Shown piece by piece: positions 44,646-55,172 of a DNA stretch of 64,000 bases (position 1 is its first letter; each line of letters starts with the position of its first letter). The notes below the pieces were generated by a model, which searched no databases, was not told the origin of the DNA, and saw only the letters and a list, made by a program, of their open reading frames with translations. The position numbers and the translations under genes are program-made. Source of the stretch: Aplidium turbinatum (Eukaryota; Chordata; Ascidiacea; Aplousobranchia; Polyclinidae). The DNA lies in assembly GCA_918807975.1 (NCBI GenBank), contig OU964922.1, positions 18,278,329 through 18,342,328 of the forward strand, read 5' to 3'.

Positions 44646-45151
44646 ATAAACAGACATAACCCAGCAACTACACTACATTTAACATTATAAAAACAAAAAC
44701 AATAAACTAACGTTTTCGGCTAATTATACAGCTCTTTTCAAGCCTATAAGAAAAATATTTTTTAAAGAAATACTAAAGAATAATACACTATCACAACAAA
44801 AATATGGACAAATTTAAACATTTGAGTAACTTGCTTAACTAGCTCACACAAAGTGATAACTGAAACTTACGCAGCACAACGGGTCAAGTATTTGAGAGGT
44901 AAAATTAATTAATTGTTCAGAAACACTGTCATGGCTTCAATAACAATTTGCTTGAGTCTTTTTCTGAACAATTAATTAATTTTACCTCTATTCTCTTTGT
45001 GTATTATTCTTTAGTATTTCTTTTAAAAATATTTTTCTTTTAGGCTTGAATAGGGCAGTATGATTAGCCGAAAACGTTAGCTGATTGTTTTTTTTTATAA
45101 TGTTAAATGTATAATAGTGTTGTTGCTGGGTTATGTCTGTTTATGGTTTAA
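44646..45151. repeat. Large foldback repeat
   Basis: The left arm (from ACAGACATAACCCAGCAAC, then GTTTTCGGCTAAT and AAGAATAATACAC) is matched in inverse on the right (GTGTATTATTCTTTAG ... GTTGCTGGGTTATGTCTGT). A second hairpin, GAGGTAAAATTAATTAATTG with its complement, sits at the centre. Confidence 0.72.
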
Positions 45152-46890
45152 AAAAAAGTTACCTCTACCCAAATTGTATCTACCAAATAACAACAATTAC
45201 TTGTAGATAATTTTTTTTTTATAGCAAAGGCATTTCATAGCAAATGGCATAATATCTACAATTCCAAAATAAAACTATAGCCTACTGTAAAATCTGTTTG
45301 AAAAGCTGCTCTGTGGCACTAGGATCTTCGTACCCCTTGATGTTTAATCTCGTACCCCCAAGGGGTATGAGTACCCCCGGTTGGGAACCCCTGCCTTAAA
45401 GGTTTTCTATGCTTCTGTTGCAAGTCGTTTATCCAATGTTTTGTTTTTTCAAGCAGCCTACTAATGGGAAAAAAGTTTAAGCCTTGAATTGATTTGCCCT
45501 GTTCCATTCTTGTCCATGATTTTTTGCTGAATAATCCGATGGAAACTTCATTGACCTTTAGTTACTTGTTCCAATTTGCTCAAAACAAGATTAAGTTTGA
45601 TGTATCCTACATTATATATATCTATAACTTATGTAATAACATCTACATGAATGGCCACATACCACCAGAAATGAATGAATCCATTCTTGTCAAACTGTTA
45701 AAGAAGCCAAAAGCCACACAGTGTACAGAATTTAGAACCCTTAGTCTGATGAGTCATGTATGATATATACCAAAAAATTTTACCAGAAGAAATAGAAACA
45801 TCATTGAAAATAAAATTAATGACAATCAAAGTGGTTTTATGCCTGGAAAGGGAACGCTGTCCAAGGAATTTTCGATATGAGAACTATATGTGAATGCTAC
45901 AACCAAATCAATAAAGATGTTTATACCTGCTTTATAGACTATGAAAAGGCCTTTGACTGAGTTAAACATGAAGAATTGATGCAATGTTTGGCTGAAAAAG
46001 GTTTAAATGGAAAAAATCTGCGACTGGTAGCTAATCTATATTGGACGCAAAAGGCGTATATTCAAATGGAAGATGGTTTATCTGATTCAATAGACATAAA
46101 ATGTGGAGTTTGTACCAGAGATATATATTATCTTCATGTCTATTCAATCTGTGTACTGAAATGATTTTCAGACAGATTGATGGAATGGAGGGTATCCGCA
46201 AAGGAGGTATGAATATATCCAACCTACGGTATGCAGACGATACTGTTTTGTTGGCGGAATCAGCAGAAGCACTCCAAACAGAAAAAGAAAAAGTGAACAA
46301 TACTGGAAAGGAATATAACATGAAAATCAACACAAAAAAGACGAAAACGATGATTTTTACAAGAAAAGAAAATGTACCTACTACCAAGTTTAAATATTAC
46401 TATTGACGGAATGCTGGTCGAGCAAGTCAAAAGCTTTACCTATCTGGGACACACAATAACTAAAAATGGCAGATGTGATATGGAAATTTTGAGGCGGTTA
46501 GAAATAGCAAGAAACAACTTCGTAAAAATGAAAAAAAGACATTAAACAACACGCAAAATTAATATCAACACTCGAAAACGCTTTATGAAATGCTAGTATA
46601 TATGGATTACTTTACAATGCAGAAACATGGACACTATAATCACAAATGGTTGAATGACTTAAGGTATTTGAAATGTGGATTTATAGAAGAATGCTTAAAA
46701 TTTTTTGGAATCTTGAATACAAACCAACATGGAAATTCTACAAGCAATTTAATCAAGAAAATTGAAATATTTTGGCCACATGATTCGCAATAATTATATT
46801 CAACGACAACTACTAAAAGGAAAAATGAACGGCAAACGAAATAGAGGCAGACCACCAAGAATTTGGACTAATGATATTGAAGACTGGTCA

Positions 46891-48732
46891 GTAGGGTGGA
46901 TCGAAAAATCCAAAAATTTTATTTTTCTTAGCTAGTATGTCAAAAAGGTGCGAAATACCCATAATAACATACATGCAAATTTTTTTGGGGTTTTGACAAT
47001 TTTTTGATCGCCCCCCGCAAGGTTTTAATTTCCCTAATATCGGGTTGGAGAAACTGTATCATAAAATTGTTCAAAAGCATGAATACTGTGTGACTCACTT
47101 ATGCGCTTTATGATGTCATAATAAGCGACTTGTGTTTAAACAAATAGGCTACAATTGACCGTTTTATCACCATTGCTAAAATACTTGGTTGGGTATCTCA
47201 ACAATTAGCTGATGCAGTATTTGATTCTTCAAAAGAATTCTAGATATAAAAGAAGCTTTGTAGTACAATTATTGGAATTTGCTTGCACTGCAGGTTCCAC
47301 AAAGTTTAATAAAAGTTATATGTGCTTCTTACAGATTAAAAGGCAGTTCACTTAGACTAGTACGGGTAACCCTACTGGGCGATGGCCTAGTTTTATTATT
47401 ACTTGGTGCTTCCCTTCCCCAATCTTCACCATTCAGCGTATAGCAGTGTGACTGCACTGGTGAATGTAGCATTGATCTGGCGATGCGAAACCCAGGATGC
47501 TTGAATCACTCAGACACTCACGATGGCTGCTGACTACAGCTAATTAATAGAGCCCTTCTATGTCAGCGATAACAATCCGTATGGGAAACTGCAAGCATTG
47601 GTTATGTTCATTATCCGTGTTTATGCTCCAATGTGGTTCACAATAAAATCACACTCATCTTGCAAAGATGGAGCTAGATACATTCACCAAATGATAACCA
47701 CATCACGATATCTTAGTCCGAAGCACAAGAAAATTATCAACCCAGTTATAGGCTACACCGCAACTCATACTTTGCTCATCCGGAAAATATAATTTTGGCT
47801 ATGATAACTTACCATCGACCACATATTCAAGAACTAGGCCTGCGTAGAGAGATGAAAGCTAGAGCTGCAAAACCCAGCGAAAAAATACAAAAATTTAAAG
47901 TTCCCCCAAAGCTTAATTTTGATGCAGTGAAATACTTCGAATTGATTAACTGAACAGATCTTGCTATCACGGAGCCTCATATAATTAAAGCAATGACGGA
48001 TGCTGAGCTCCGGCAATTCATCATGATAGATGTGACTCCCACTGTATTTTTCCCCAAATTTTCATGTCACACGCAGGCTGTTGAAAGGCTCTTGGAACTG
48101 GTTGCCGACGCATCTAAAGCAGTTTGTGGACCGAAATATCGAGACGGCTTCTTCATTCGTGCCCGAATTGCTTCTCGTCAGTTAATGCCAACGTTTGAGT
48201 CTAAACGTGACTTTACTCACTTTAATTTGTAACTGTTTGTTATATTGCTTGCAGTCTTTGTATGCATGAGCGCATAAATTAATAGGAAGTGACTTTGCCA
48301 ATGGGCCACCTGTCAACCCAGTCATATAAAGTTTAAGCTTGTGAGTCTATAGTCGGCCATCTGATGGTGAATGTTAATAGTCGTTTACCTGTTGAAATCG
48401 CGGTTGGCCATCCGCCAAGTCACTTTAAAAGTAATATGCTGAAAGAGGGTGAAGTCAAAACTCTTAATTACGCACATTTTCATTGTATTTGGTGTTATAT
48501 TAGAACCTTTTGCCATGTCTGCAAAGCGAGTTAAAATCGAAAAAAAATTTGCCTTGCAGTTCTTGTATGTATAAGTGACTAAATTTGAATGTCGCGGGGG
48601 GAGATCAAAAACTTGTTCAAACCTCTTCAATTTTTTACATTGTGTTTTGGTGATGTATTGGCAACTTTTGCCATATCTAGCTAATTAAAATTGAGAAAAA
48701 AATTTTTTTTTGCCATTTTTGATCCACCCTAC
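46891..48732 (+). mobile_element. DNA transposon with GTAGGGTGGATC ends, clean target duplication
   Basis: Tips GTAGGGTGGATCGAAAAAT and, at the right, TTTTGATCCACCCTAC open imperfect inverted repeats of about 150 bp that also share a GATC(G/T)CCCCCCGC block. TGGTCA lies on both sides (46885-46890 and 48733-48738). The interrupted LINE frame shows the pre-insertion sequence contained TGGTCA once. If the tips are read as AGTAGGG...CCCTACT, the duplication is GGTC (4 bp). The interior holds the C-terminal part of the same protein family as 23544-26958. Confidence 0.85.
47560..48232 (+). pseudogene. C-terminal part of unnamed transposon protein (second copy of family)
   Basis: Motifs in order: NPYGKLQALVMFIIRVYAPM, WFTIKSHSSCKDGARYI, SRYLSPKHKKIINPVI, then KFKVPPKLNFDAVKYFEL, ITEPHIIKAMT, and FPKFSCHTQAVERLLELVAD, SKAVCGPKYRDGFF, ARIASRQLMPTFESKRDF. 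It corresponds to the C-terminal half of the protein broken at 23544-26958 (QRVERHIKLVTDAS..., RRDGFIKQKIKSRRLM). The N-terminal half is absent and there are frame changes around 47790 and an in-frame stop near 47952. It is a shortened, dead copy in an element with its own TIRs. Confidence 0.75.
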
Positions 48733-48904
48733 TGGTCAGGACTTATATACATAACTGTTTGTGCAAGTTTGTGTACTAAAGTAGAAAAATCTCACAACAG
48801 AGAAACTTGGCACCTCATTGCCTCCAACCAGACTTGGATAACTAGAATTTTTCTTGTCTTTCGAACTTAGAATTATAATTACCAGTATCTGAGCAATTTA
48901 ATCT

Positions 48905-49755
48905 TTTACAAATTATGCTAGGATCAGAATTCATCATCAGTCGTTATCTCCGCCTGCGGCAGATTGCGCATCAACATGGCTTATTTGCTTCCAAGAGTGG
49001 CGATTTTGAGCCAACTCGCCCAGTGTCGTCAAGTGGAGTCCGGTCCATGATTGAATGTTATCTTGCCATCGTTTTGGTTGTCTGCCACGTTTTCTTTTTC
49101 CTTCTACTTTGCCTTCTGTGCAAACTTTGCTGATTCCGAATTGTGATCTTTTAGTGTGGCCGAACAGTTTTAAAACTTTTGATTTTATTATTGCTGCAGT
49201 TGGATGTAGTTTTGTCATAGTTAGAAGATCTTCTATTTTTGTGTGATCAAGTAACCTTTTGTTGGTCATGCTTCTCATGATGTGATTTTGAAAGGTAGTG
49301 AGTTTTTTCATTGTTGATGATGTCCAATTTACGCATTCTAGACCGTACAGCACGACTGGTAAAACGTAGGTGTTGAAAATTTTTGCTTTCAGTTTGTCTG
49401 GGAGTCTATTGGATGTTAGAATCTTTTTGTTCTTTTCAAATGCTGCCCAGCCTAAGCCAATTCGGTGTTGCACTGCAGTCTTTCCATCGTTGGTTGCGGA
49501 TAGTCGGTGGCCAAGATATATGAATTCTGGTACTTGTTCTATTTGTTTTCCATAGAGAGTGAGATTGAGTGTGTTGTTAGTTTTGTCGGTTGTCATACAT
49601 TTGGTTTTGGACACATTTATTTGGAGGCCGTATTTAGCAGCATTTTTTGACAGAGCATCTAGGAATTTTTGACATATTCCTGCATTTTCAGTTTAGAATT
49701 ATTCAAAATGGCCATATCGTCTGCGTAGCTTTTTTGCATCACGAGAGTATCTAAA
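48905..49755 (-). pseudogene. 5'-truncated RTE-like LINE, C-terminal RT region
   Basis: Minus strand: SYADDMAILNN at about 49735-49700, then a frameshift, then SKTKCMTTDKTNNTLNLTLY, EFIYLGHRLSATNDGKTAV, VLPVVLYGLECVNWTSSTMK, KVLKLFGHTKRS and GKRKRGRQPKRWQDNIQSWT, ending at 48937 after the residues SAAGGDND. The YADD motif and the KxFGHxxR...GRQPKRW tail are RTE-like. It is truncated on the 5' side inside the RT domain at about 49755, where it meets sequence 3' of the piggyBac gene. It lies tail to tail with the + strand LINE remnant. Confidence 0.88.
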
Positions 49756-50061
49756 ATTTGGTAAAATGATTACCGACTATAACTGAAAGACAGTACCGTT
49801 TTGGGGCTCCATACCCACGATCTAAGGAAACCCATCAGGCCAAGAAGCCATACGATAAAGAAATATGCATACTACCATAAGGTTCTCACTGGTGTGTTGC
49901 CTTGCGGTCGCCCAAACGAGCAGTTTGAGTCAGCCTCAAATTAAGTAAACGCGCCACTGCTGAATAATAACATGTGTCATATATTCTACCAGCCTGCAAT
50001 CCCACTGTGCTATATTACAACGAAATAACTCCACCGCCTTTGTTAGATGTTTTTTACTCAC
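49756..50061. other. Intron 2 side of the piggyBac gene, interrupted by LINE
   Basis: This follows the donor site of the piggyBac exon (minus strand). I looked for an exon encoding the expected GGVDxxD segment and did not find it before the LINE begins. No other feature recognised. Confidence 0.4.
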
Positions 50062-51645
50062 CTAACACATTTTCCCAAAGGTTCCTTGTCCACAAAGTTA
50101 GATGCAACGTATACTGGTCCAGAATCTTTCCACACAGCAATGGTTTGATCATCTCCAAGGTACAGTTGCTTCATATCTCCCCTCTTCATATTATTGGTCT
50201 CTTTTTTTGATGGTAAAGATAGATTGTTCATTCGATTTTGCCTCATTGTCCCCAAAACACCTATCCCTTTCTTAGACAAATGATCTATCAAATCCAGGCT
50301 CGTGAAAAGATTGTCGCACACAACCTTCGATCCAGGAATCAGTCGAGCACTTTCCACAAGGCCATAAACAACGTCAGGCCCTTGACTGAATCCATACTTG
50401 AAAATGTTTGTTTTTGCTCCAGCGTAGCGGACACAGTGGATTAGCTCTCCAGAGGGGGTGCACATAGACCAAATTTTAAACCCGAATCTTGTTGGCCTGC
50501 CCTTTATAAATTGCTTTAGAGGGTGGGGGCCAAAATAACGGATCATTGATTCGTCTACAGCTACGTACTCAGTTTTTTCAACAAATTTGGCTGCTGTCTC
50601 ATTCAAAGTCTCAAAAAGAAGGGCAGCTTTCCAAAATGGGTCGTCTTTCGGGTGGTTTGAGTTGGCGAAATGGGTATAGCGCATTACCTCATCAAACAGA
50701 TTCCTTGACATGGCTCTTCTTGCCATCACATTGTTTGTATCATCTCTCCTCTCCCAATACATCCTGCGTGTGGAAGGGGTGATGTATCCCGTCATAAACA
50801 TTATTGCATGACTTGCTCTTATTAAAGAATTATCCACCTTTGACTGGAAGGCCAATTTGTTTTGTTGCGCTGCATACCTCTTGGTCTCTTTCACTACTTT
50901 GTTCACAAAATCATCAGAGATGAAGAGTTTCATAATATCATACGGCGTTTTCACATTATCAGGATCAATGGGTAAATTATCATGGCTGAATTTTTCAGCT
51001 TCAGGAAAAGGAGGAATTATTTTCCCTAGTTGATTTTGGGCGGTAGACTGGATCCTATCTTTGTTTCTGACCCGTACAAGTGGTATCTTTTCTTCTGTTA
51101 ACTCTTCTTCACTTGATGATGAGCCAGGAAACACAATTTTTCGTGGACGGCCCTTTCTTTTTTTAGTTACAAGTGTTACTTTTCCAGTTAGTTTGCATGA
51201 TTCTGCAAACTTTCTCTTGGCAGGTTTGTTGTACGATAGTTCTTCTTCCAGGTCATTTAACGCAACGGGCGTTGACCCAATATCTTGTGCTGCCAGTAGG
51301 CCTACTTTCTTTACATTTCTTCTTGGGTTCCAACGCAATGGGTTGACTTTAGATGGTTTCGGTAGCGACTCTGTCTTATCGTTATCAAATGTAGGCCTCT
51401 CCTTATCTTCAACAAGATCCATGTCTTGAATGTCTTCATTCTGATGAATCACTAATTCGCCTTTCTGGTTCAGGATTCCTTTTCCGACATTGTTAACGTT
51501 TTTGACACCCTCATCTTCATTTGCACTGTCCTCCTCGCTCACGTTGCCGGATTCATCAGGAGGAAAAATTACAATGTCTGTGGGCTCCTTGGGTGGATCC
51601 TCTTCTAAAATTCCCAAAATTTCTTGACCAGTGAAATGAATTTTC
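50062..51645 (-). CDS. piggyBac (DDE_Tnp_1_7) transposase, exon 2
   Basis: An uninterrupted exon of 528 codons. An acidic, serine-rich N-terminal half precedes the DDE_Tnp_1_7 domain (from about residue 220). Motifs: MFMTGYITPSTRRMYWE, FDEVMRYTHFANSNHPKDD, AVDESMIRYFGPHPLKQF (first catalytic D), GRPTRFGFKIW, SKVVCDNLFTSLDL (second D), GIGVLGTMRQNR and VYVASNFVDKEPLGK. It begins after an acceptor CTCTTTATAG and ends at a consensus donor AG|GTGAGT, so the stop just beyond is probably intronic. The third catalytic D (GGVDLFD segment) would lie in a later exon that I did not find. A spliced piggyBac gene could be a transposon or a domesticated PGBD. Confidence 0.88.
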
Positions 51646-52213
51646 CTATAAAGAGTACAAAAAATAAATTAAAGATAGGCCTACCTACATGAACATTTAC
51701 AGCAAGACCTCAATTTACAGTGCAATAATAGTGAAAGCGCCCAGAATAGATTCTGAAGCACCACCGTCTGCACACGAAAATGATGACCTAACCTACTAGG
51801 CCTACCCCAACTAAAAGGCATGGTTTTGAAAATTAAATATCAGCGGGTTACAAATAATGTTCGTTTTTGCATCTAACATGAAAACGTACGAATTCCTATA
51901 GCATTAATTTTTTCCACGAACTTTTTGTCTCATTTGCATATTTCTGTAAGTGTAGCCACTACTGGTTACCGCGCGGCGCGCGTAACTGTTTTTACCGATT
52001 TTCGCCCTCCAGGTCCAAATCTAAACATTGAACTTGAAAAAAAAACGTAGCCTGGAGACACATCTAAGTTAGTTTAAAAAAGTTGAGAAAAGAAGTTGAT
52101 TGTGGTCATTAGTCTAAAAGTAATTTTTTACGAATTGATTAAGAATTCACCCTAACCCTACATTTTTGAAAAGCTTTTGTGCACCGCAAAAAAATAATGT
52201 AAAAAAAATTACT

Positions 52214-52284
52214 TCGATGGGCGTCGAACCGGTGTCCTCACGAATATAAGGCAAAAACAAAACCACTGAACCAAACACGCCAAC
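52214..52284 (-). other. tRNA-like (pol III promoter-like) sequence
   Basis: The minus strand has TTTGGTTCAGTGG (A-box-like, 52264-52276) and GGTTCGACGCCC (B-box-like, 52220-52231) at tRNA-like spacing, with a CCTTA/TGAGG arm between them and a run of eight T after it. The acceptor and T stems do not pair well, so this is more likely a tRNA-derived pseudogene or SINE head than a working tRNA. It lies in the piggyBac intron. Confidence 0.35.
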
Positions 52285-52531
52285 GAAAAAAAGCGTTTCC
52301 ATTCACACGCTATAAACACAAACTCTATGCGAAGTAACAAAAAGTTTGTGAGAAAAAACATCTCGTGTCCGGGCGAGTGCCCAAGCGTCCCTACAAGGAC
52401 TCACCTAACTTCTAACTTATATTCAGAAAAAAGTATAAGAGAAGAATAAAATATTTCGCTTTGGGCACGTAGCTAAACATATTTATAGATTTATCAAAAC
52501 ACAAAGTTGATAAAAACACAATGTTACATAC

Positions 52532-52575
52532 CTCGATTTGTAGGTCACAGTTTGTGTACCATGTGCTGGCTCCAT
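52532..52575 (-). CDS. piggyBac transposase, probable first coding exon
   Basis: ATG at 52575 opens a 44-nt exon encoding MEPAHGTQTVTYKS plus two bases, ending at a donor GTATGT. Joined to the acceptor at 51645 the frame runs straight on (R-KIHFTGQEILGILEEDPP). The in-phase junction with good splice sites at both ends supports the model. The intron would be 886 bp. Confidence 0.65.
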
Positions 52576-52739
52576 ATCTCACAAAAGGTCTACCTTGAAC
52601 GTTGTAGAGTGAACACTAAAATTTGTTTAAGAAAATACTCTTGCGCTGCTTCAATAGCTATAATGTTATTCTAACCTCAGCAGAAAAAAAAACGTTATTA
52701 TCAGCAATCTGAAGAAAGCAATTCAGAATCTAAAATACC

Positions 52740-52788
52740 CACTTTTCACGTCCTTGTAGGAATGTAGGGACGCGCGGGCACTAATGAG
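52740..52788. repeat. Probable piggyBac 5' terminus next to TTAA
   Basis: Read on the minus strand: TTAA (52789-52792), then CTCATTAGTGCCCGCGCGTC and CCTACAAGGACGTG. A related inverted block (GTCCGGGCGAGTGCCC ... CTACAAGGACT) lies at 52370-52408. piggyBac elements insert at TTAA and often have subterminal inverted repeats. The other end was not found, perhaps lost with the LINE insertion. Confidence 0.5.
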
Positions 52789-52792
52789 TTAA

Positions 52793-53208
52793 ATCAAGTA
52801 GTTACAACAAATGTGATACCAATCAACATATGTCTATCTTATTTGGTTTTTGAGTTATGGCGACTTTTAAAAAGCTGATTTAGGGGTGTCAGGAGGTGGT
52901 GGTAGGGGGATCCCCTGACCCCCAAAAGTTGTTTGGTGTCATTTGACCTTAAATGGACACCATTTATCAATGGAACAAATTCAATTTCCAAAATAAGGGG
53001 GAGATGATGCACCCTAATGCATATTCATCATCTCAGATTTTTATGAAGTTTGGTATATATTAACTCTCACCGATCTATCTATAGAATAAAATATCAAACT
53101 CAAGTATCCCACTGTTTTTTCCAATACACATTAACGAATTGTCAGTTTTGTGCTGAAGCAACAGTGTGGAATACTTTGTAAAGCGTACAAGCGAGTCTCT
53201 AGTTAACA
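52793..53208. other. Intron spacer, nothing recognised
   Basis: No gene or repeat end recognised. A short palindromic stretch GGGGGATCCCCTGACCCCC lies near 52905. Confidence 0.4.
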
Positions 53209-53218
53209 ATGCTGCCAT

Positions 53219-54453
53219 GAACTGGGGGTTTTTTTTCGGTCATTTATCGGTCACCGATTTTTTAGCAAAATGTCCGAAAAAAGTATAGTCAATTCGGTCA
53301 AAATGTCCAAAAAAATATATAGTCAATTGACTATATATGACCAAAAACGACTAAAAATGACCAAAATAAATAAAAAATGACCGAAAGTTTTCAAGTCATT
53401 TCGGACAAATGACCGAAAAGTCTCAGCGAAAAAAAAACCCAAGGCGCCCCCTTTTCAAAAAACCTTGGGGGGGGCGAGAAAGGTGATGATGTCATAACCA
53501 TAACGTTATTTTATTCAATTAAAATAGTCTTTGATGTTTGAGATGTTTGCAAGCGATTGTCCCCTCAAAAAGACAGGTTCAACTTATACACGGGACAAGC
53601 TGTTATCTCCAGCTCGGCAGTTTTCAAAATGAACACATTTTTGCTGCCGCAAAATCATTGCCGAGGTAGATTACGGAGTGTGTAATGGCTTCGGCCGCAG
53701 TAAAAGCTTTGAATATGTTTTTTTGCAGTGATTTAAACTTAATTTTTAAATGTAATGATTTTTTGTCAGTTCCAAACTTTATGCACTTGTTGAGCAATAT
53801 GCAAGGCTCACGAGACTAAACAGCGGAAAGAGCTGTTTTTAGAGATCAATTTTTTTATTTTTGTGTGTAGGATATAATCGTTCTAATTACGTGACATTCC
53901 ATGATCGTTGAAGTCGATGTCAAACCTTAGTGGCCGCATAAAACAATGATGTCAGGTTAGCTAGGTCATAACAGCGGTAAGAGACGTCGTTAATGCAAGC
54001 AATATCTGCGACCAAGACCATTAAACACCTTTTCTTTTATCAGTATTCGATTTAAATTTTCACACATTGCGAACAAAACAATGCGTTCTGTTGAATCATA
54101 ATTGATCTCACAGCGGGAAGACCTTGTTGAAAATGGCGCGTCTAATTTAGCTGGTTCAGTTAATATTGCAGTGAATAGTTATGTCACTATTCCAGCAGCG
54201 TAAGTTACTCTACCATCTACTTTGAAATTTCCATACTGTATGAGAAAGCCATGCGATCAGCTGCTGTTTTGCGGGCAAGATCATCGTAGGCTATTTTTCG
54301 TTTTCGGCATTCTTTAAGTCCGTTTAAATGATCTAAATCTCTTTCGCGAAGTGTTTTATCTTTGAAACCACTTGTAATAACCATTTTTATTGCCCCTCAA
54401 CCATAAATTTACGGGGGGCGCCGCCCCCCCGGCCACCCCGGAAGTCGGCGCGT
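53219..54453. mobile_element. Insertion with 10-bp direct repeat, family uncertain
   Basis: ATGCTGCCAT directly flanks both sides (53209-53218 and 54454-54463). The right end is GC-rich (GGGGGGCGCCGCCCCCC, then GGAAGTCGGCGCGTAT), and the left has GGCGCCCCCTTTTC just past a nested foldback. GC-rich hAT-like tips would give an 8-bp duplication, whereas the direct repeat here is 10 bp; the edges are therefore not certain. No transposase seen. Confidence 0.6.
53228..53440. repeat. AT-rich foldback MITE (GGTCATTT/AAATGACC)
   Basis: Starts GTTTTTTTTCGGTCATTTAT and ends AAATGACCGAAAAGTCTC...GCGAAAAAAAAAC. The centre is the palindrome ATATATAGTCAATTGACTAT. Other copies: 58876-59077 (full) and 37565-37640 (half). 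Confidence 0.78.
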
Positions 54454-54519
54454 ATGCTGCCATATTTACATCATTTTAACGTCTGGCAATGATGTAAGTC
54501 TACATGACTGTATTCACAG

Positions 54520-54624
54520 GTTGAAAAGCACATTGAACATGTACGCTCAGCGTGTCAATCAACCTACAAAAAGTTGTCTCAATGTATGCAAAGTCATGGT
54601 GCCGGTGACTATGACAAAAGACTG
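54520..54624 (+). CDS. ARHGAP17/44: Internal exon of the ARHGAP17/44-like RhoGAP (BAR domain)
   Basis: A 105-nt exon, acceptor TGTATTCACAG and donor GTAAGT, phase 0 at both ends. It encodes 35 residues, VEKHIEHVRSACQSTYKKL followed by SQCMQSHGAGDYDKRL. Human ARHGAP17 has IERRLDTVRSICHHSHKRL-VACFQGQHGTDAERR in the same place, so this is the second BAR-domain helix region. It follows directly on the exon at 41862-41901 (LLQ|VEK), giving a 12,618-bp intron that holds the hAT, LINE, piggyBac and other insertions. The next expected segment (KKLPLTALAQ-like) was not found before the window ends, so the following intron exceeds 9.3 kb. The exon is intact and under evident constraint compared with its surroundings. 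Confidence 0.9.
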
Positions 54625-55028
54625 GTAAGTTTCATCACATTGTTTAATTGGTGTTTTTATGAAGAAATTGTAAGGGATGCAGTTTAAAGTCTCACTATTT
54701 TGTTGCATGGCGTGTATTTTTGTAATTTAAATGTTTCACATTTTAATGAAATGCATTTTTTAACTAGCAGTAGCATTCACTATCAACTTGTTTATGATTT
54801 TATAAGACAGCTAAATTGTTTCTACACTATTTTTAGTGATGGAACAACCTCCGGGCCGGAAGTGATGGTGGCTCTGGCCCGGAACCAGAGGTGTATGTGC
54901 GAGCTGTGTGTGTGGCTGTGGTTTATTTCATGACTTTGAATAAAAAAAATTGTATTGTGGTGGCTTACTGCACTACTGCAGCAATACAAGAATAGGCTGC
55001 ACAGTGCACATTAGGGTGTACCAAAAAC
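54625..55028. other. Intron sequence, nothing recognised
   Basis: Start of the following intron. TAGGGTGTACCAAAAA at 55013-55028 resembles the tip of the 15117-19996 transposon but no body follows it. Confidence 0.45.
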
Positions 55029-55030
55029 TA

Positions 55031-55172
55031 GAGCTCGATTGATATATCGGTTAACCGATATTTATTGGCCGATATCAGGAGTAGCTGATATATTGTATCG
55101 GCTATTTTTCGCCGATAAACATCGGCCAACAAAAGCACACTCAAAACCAGTCATATATGCCTTTAGAAAGAG
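55031..55172. mobile_element. Truncated GAGCTCGA element
   Basis: The first 140 bp match the left end of the 37916-41700 element (TA then GAGCTCGATTGATATATCGG..., ending at TGCCTTTAGAA). Then sequence switches to a Gypsy fossil. Confidence 0.75.

Larger units (their letters stand above)
42844..45393 (-). mobile_element. hAT transposon (CAGGGGTTCCCAACC ends)
   Basis: Ends CAGGGGTTCCCAACC and GGTTGGGAACCCCTG are inverted repeats, and CCTTAAAG (8 bp) flanks both sides (42836-42843 and 45394-45401). Both features are classic hAT. Remains of a hAT transposase C terminus lie on the minus strand at 44100-44440. Two further foldback repeats sit inside (42912-43884 and 44646-45151). Confidence 0.92.
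45530..48840 (+). pseudogene. RTE-like LINE reverse-transcriptase remnant, split by an insertion
   Basis: Plus-strand motifs: ILVKLLKKPKATQCTEFRT, NINDNQSGFMPGKGT-like region, CFIDYEKAFD, LRLVANLYWTQKAYIQ, LRYADDTVLLAESAEAL, INTKKTKTMIF, then the C-terminal IRNNYIQRQLLKGKMNGKRN and PPRIWTNDIEDWS. This is the RT layout of RTE-type LINEs. Several frameshifts and an in-frame stop (after EKAFD) are present. The 46891-48732 element cuts it after DWS, and GLIYITVCA resumes on the far side. The 5' part, with the endonuclease, is absent. Confidence 0.85.

Noticed and set aside
49780-50050. Third exon of the piggyBac gene
   Set aside because: Open stretches after possible acceptors do not resemble the expected GGVD region; not called.
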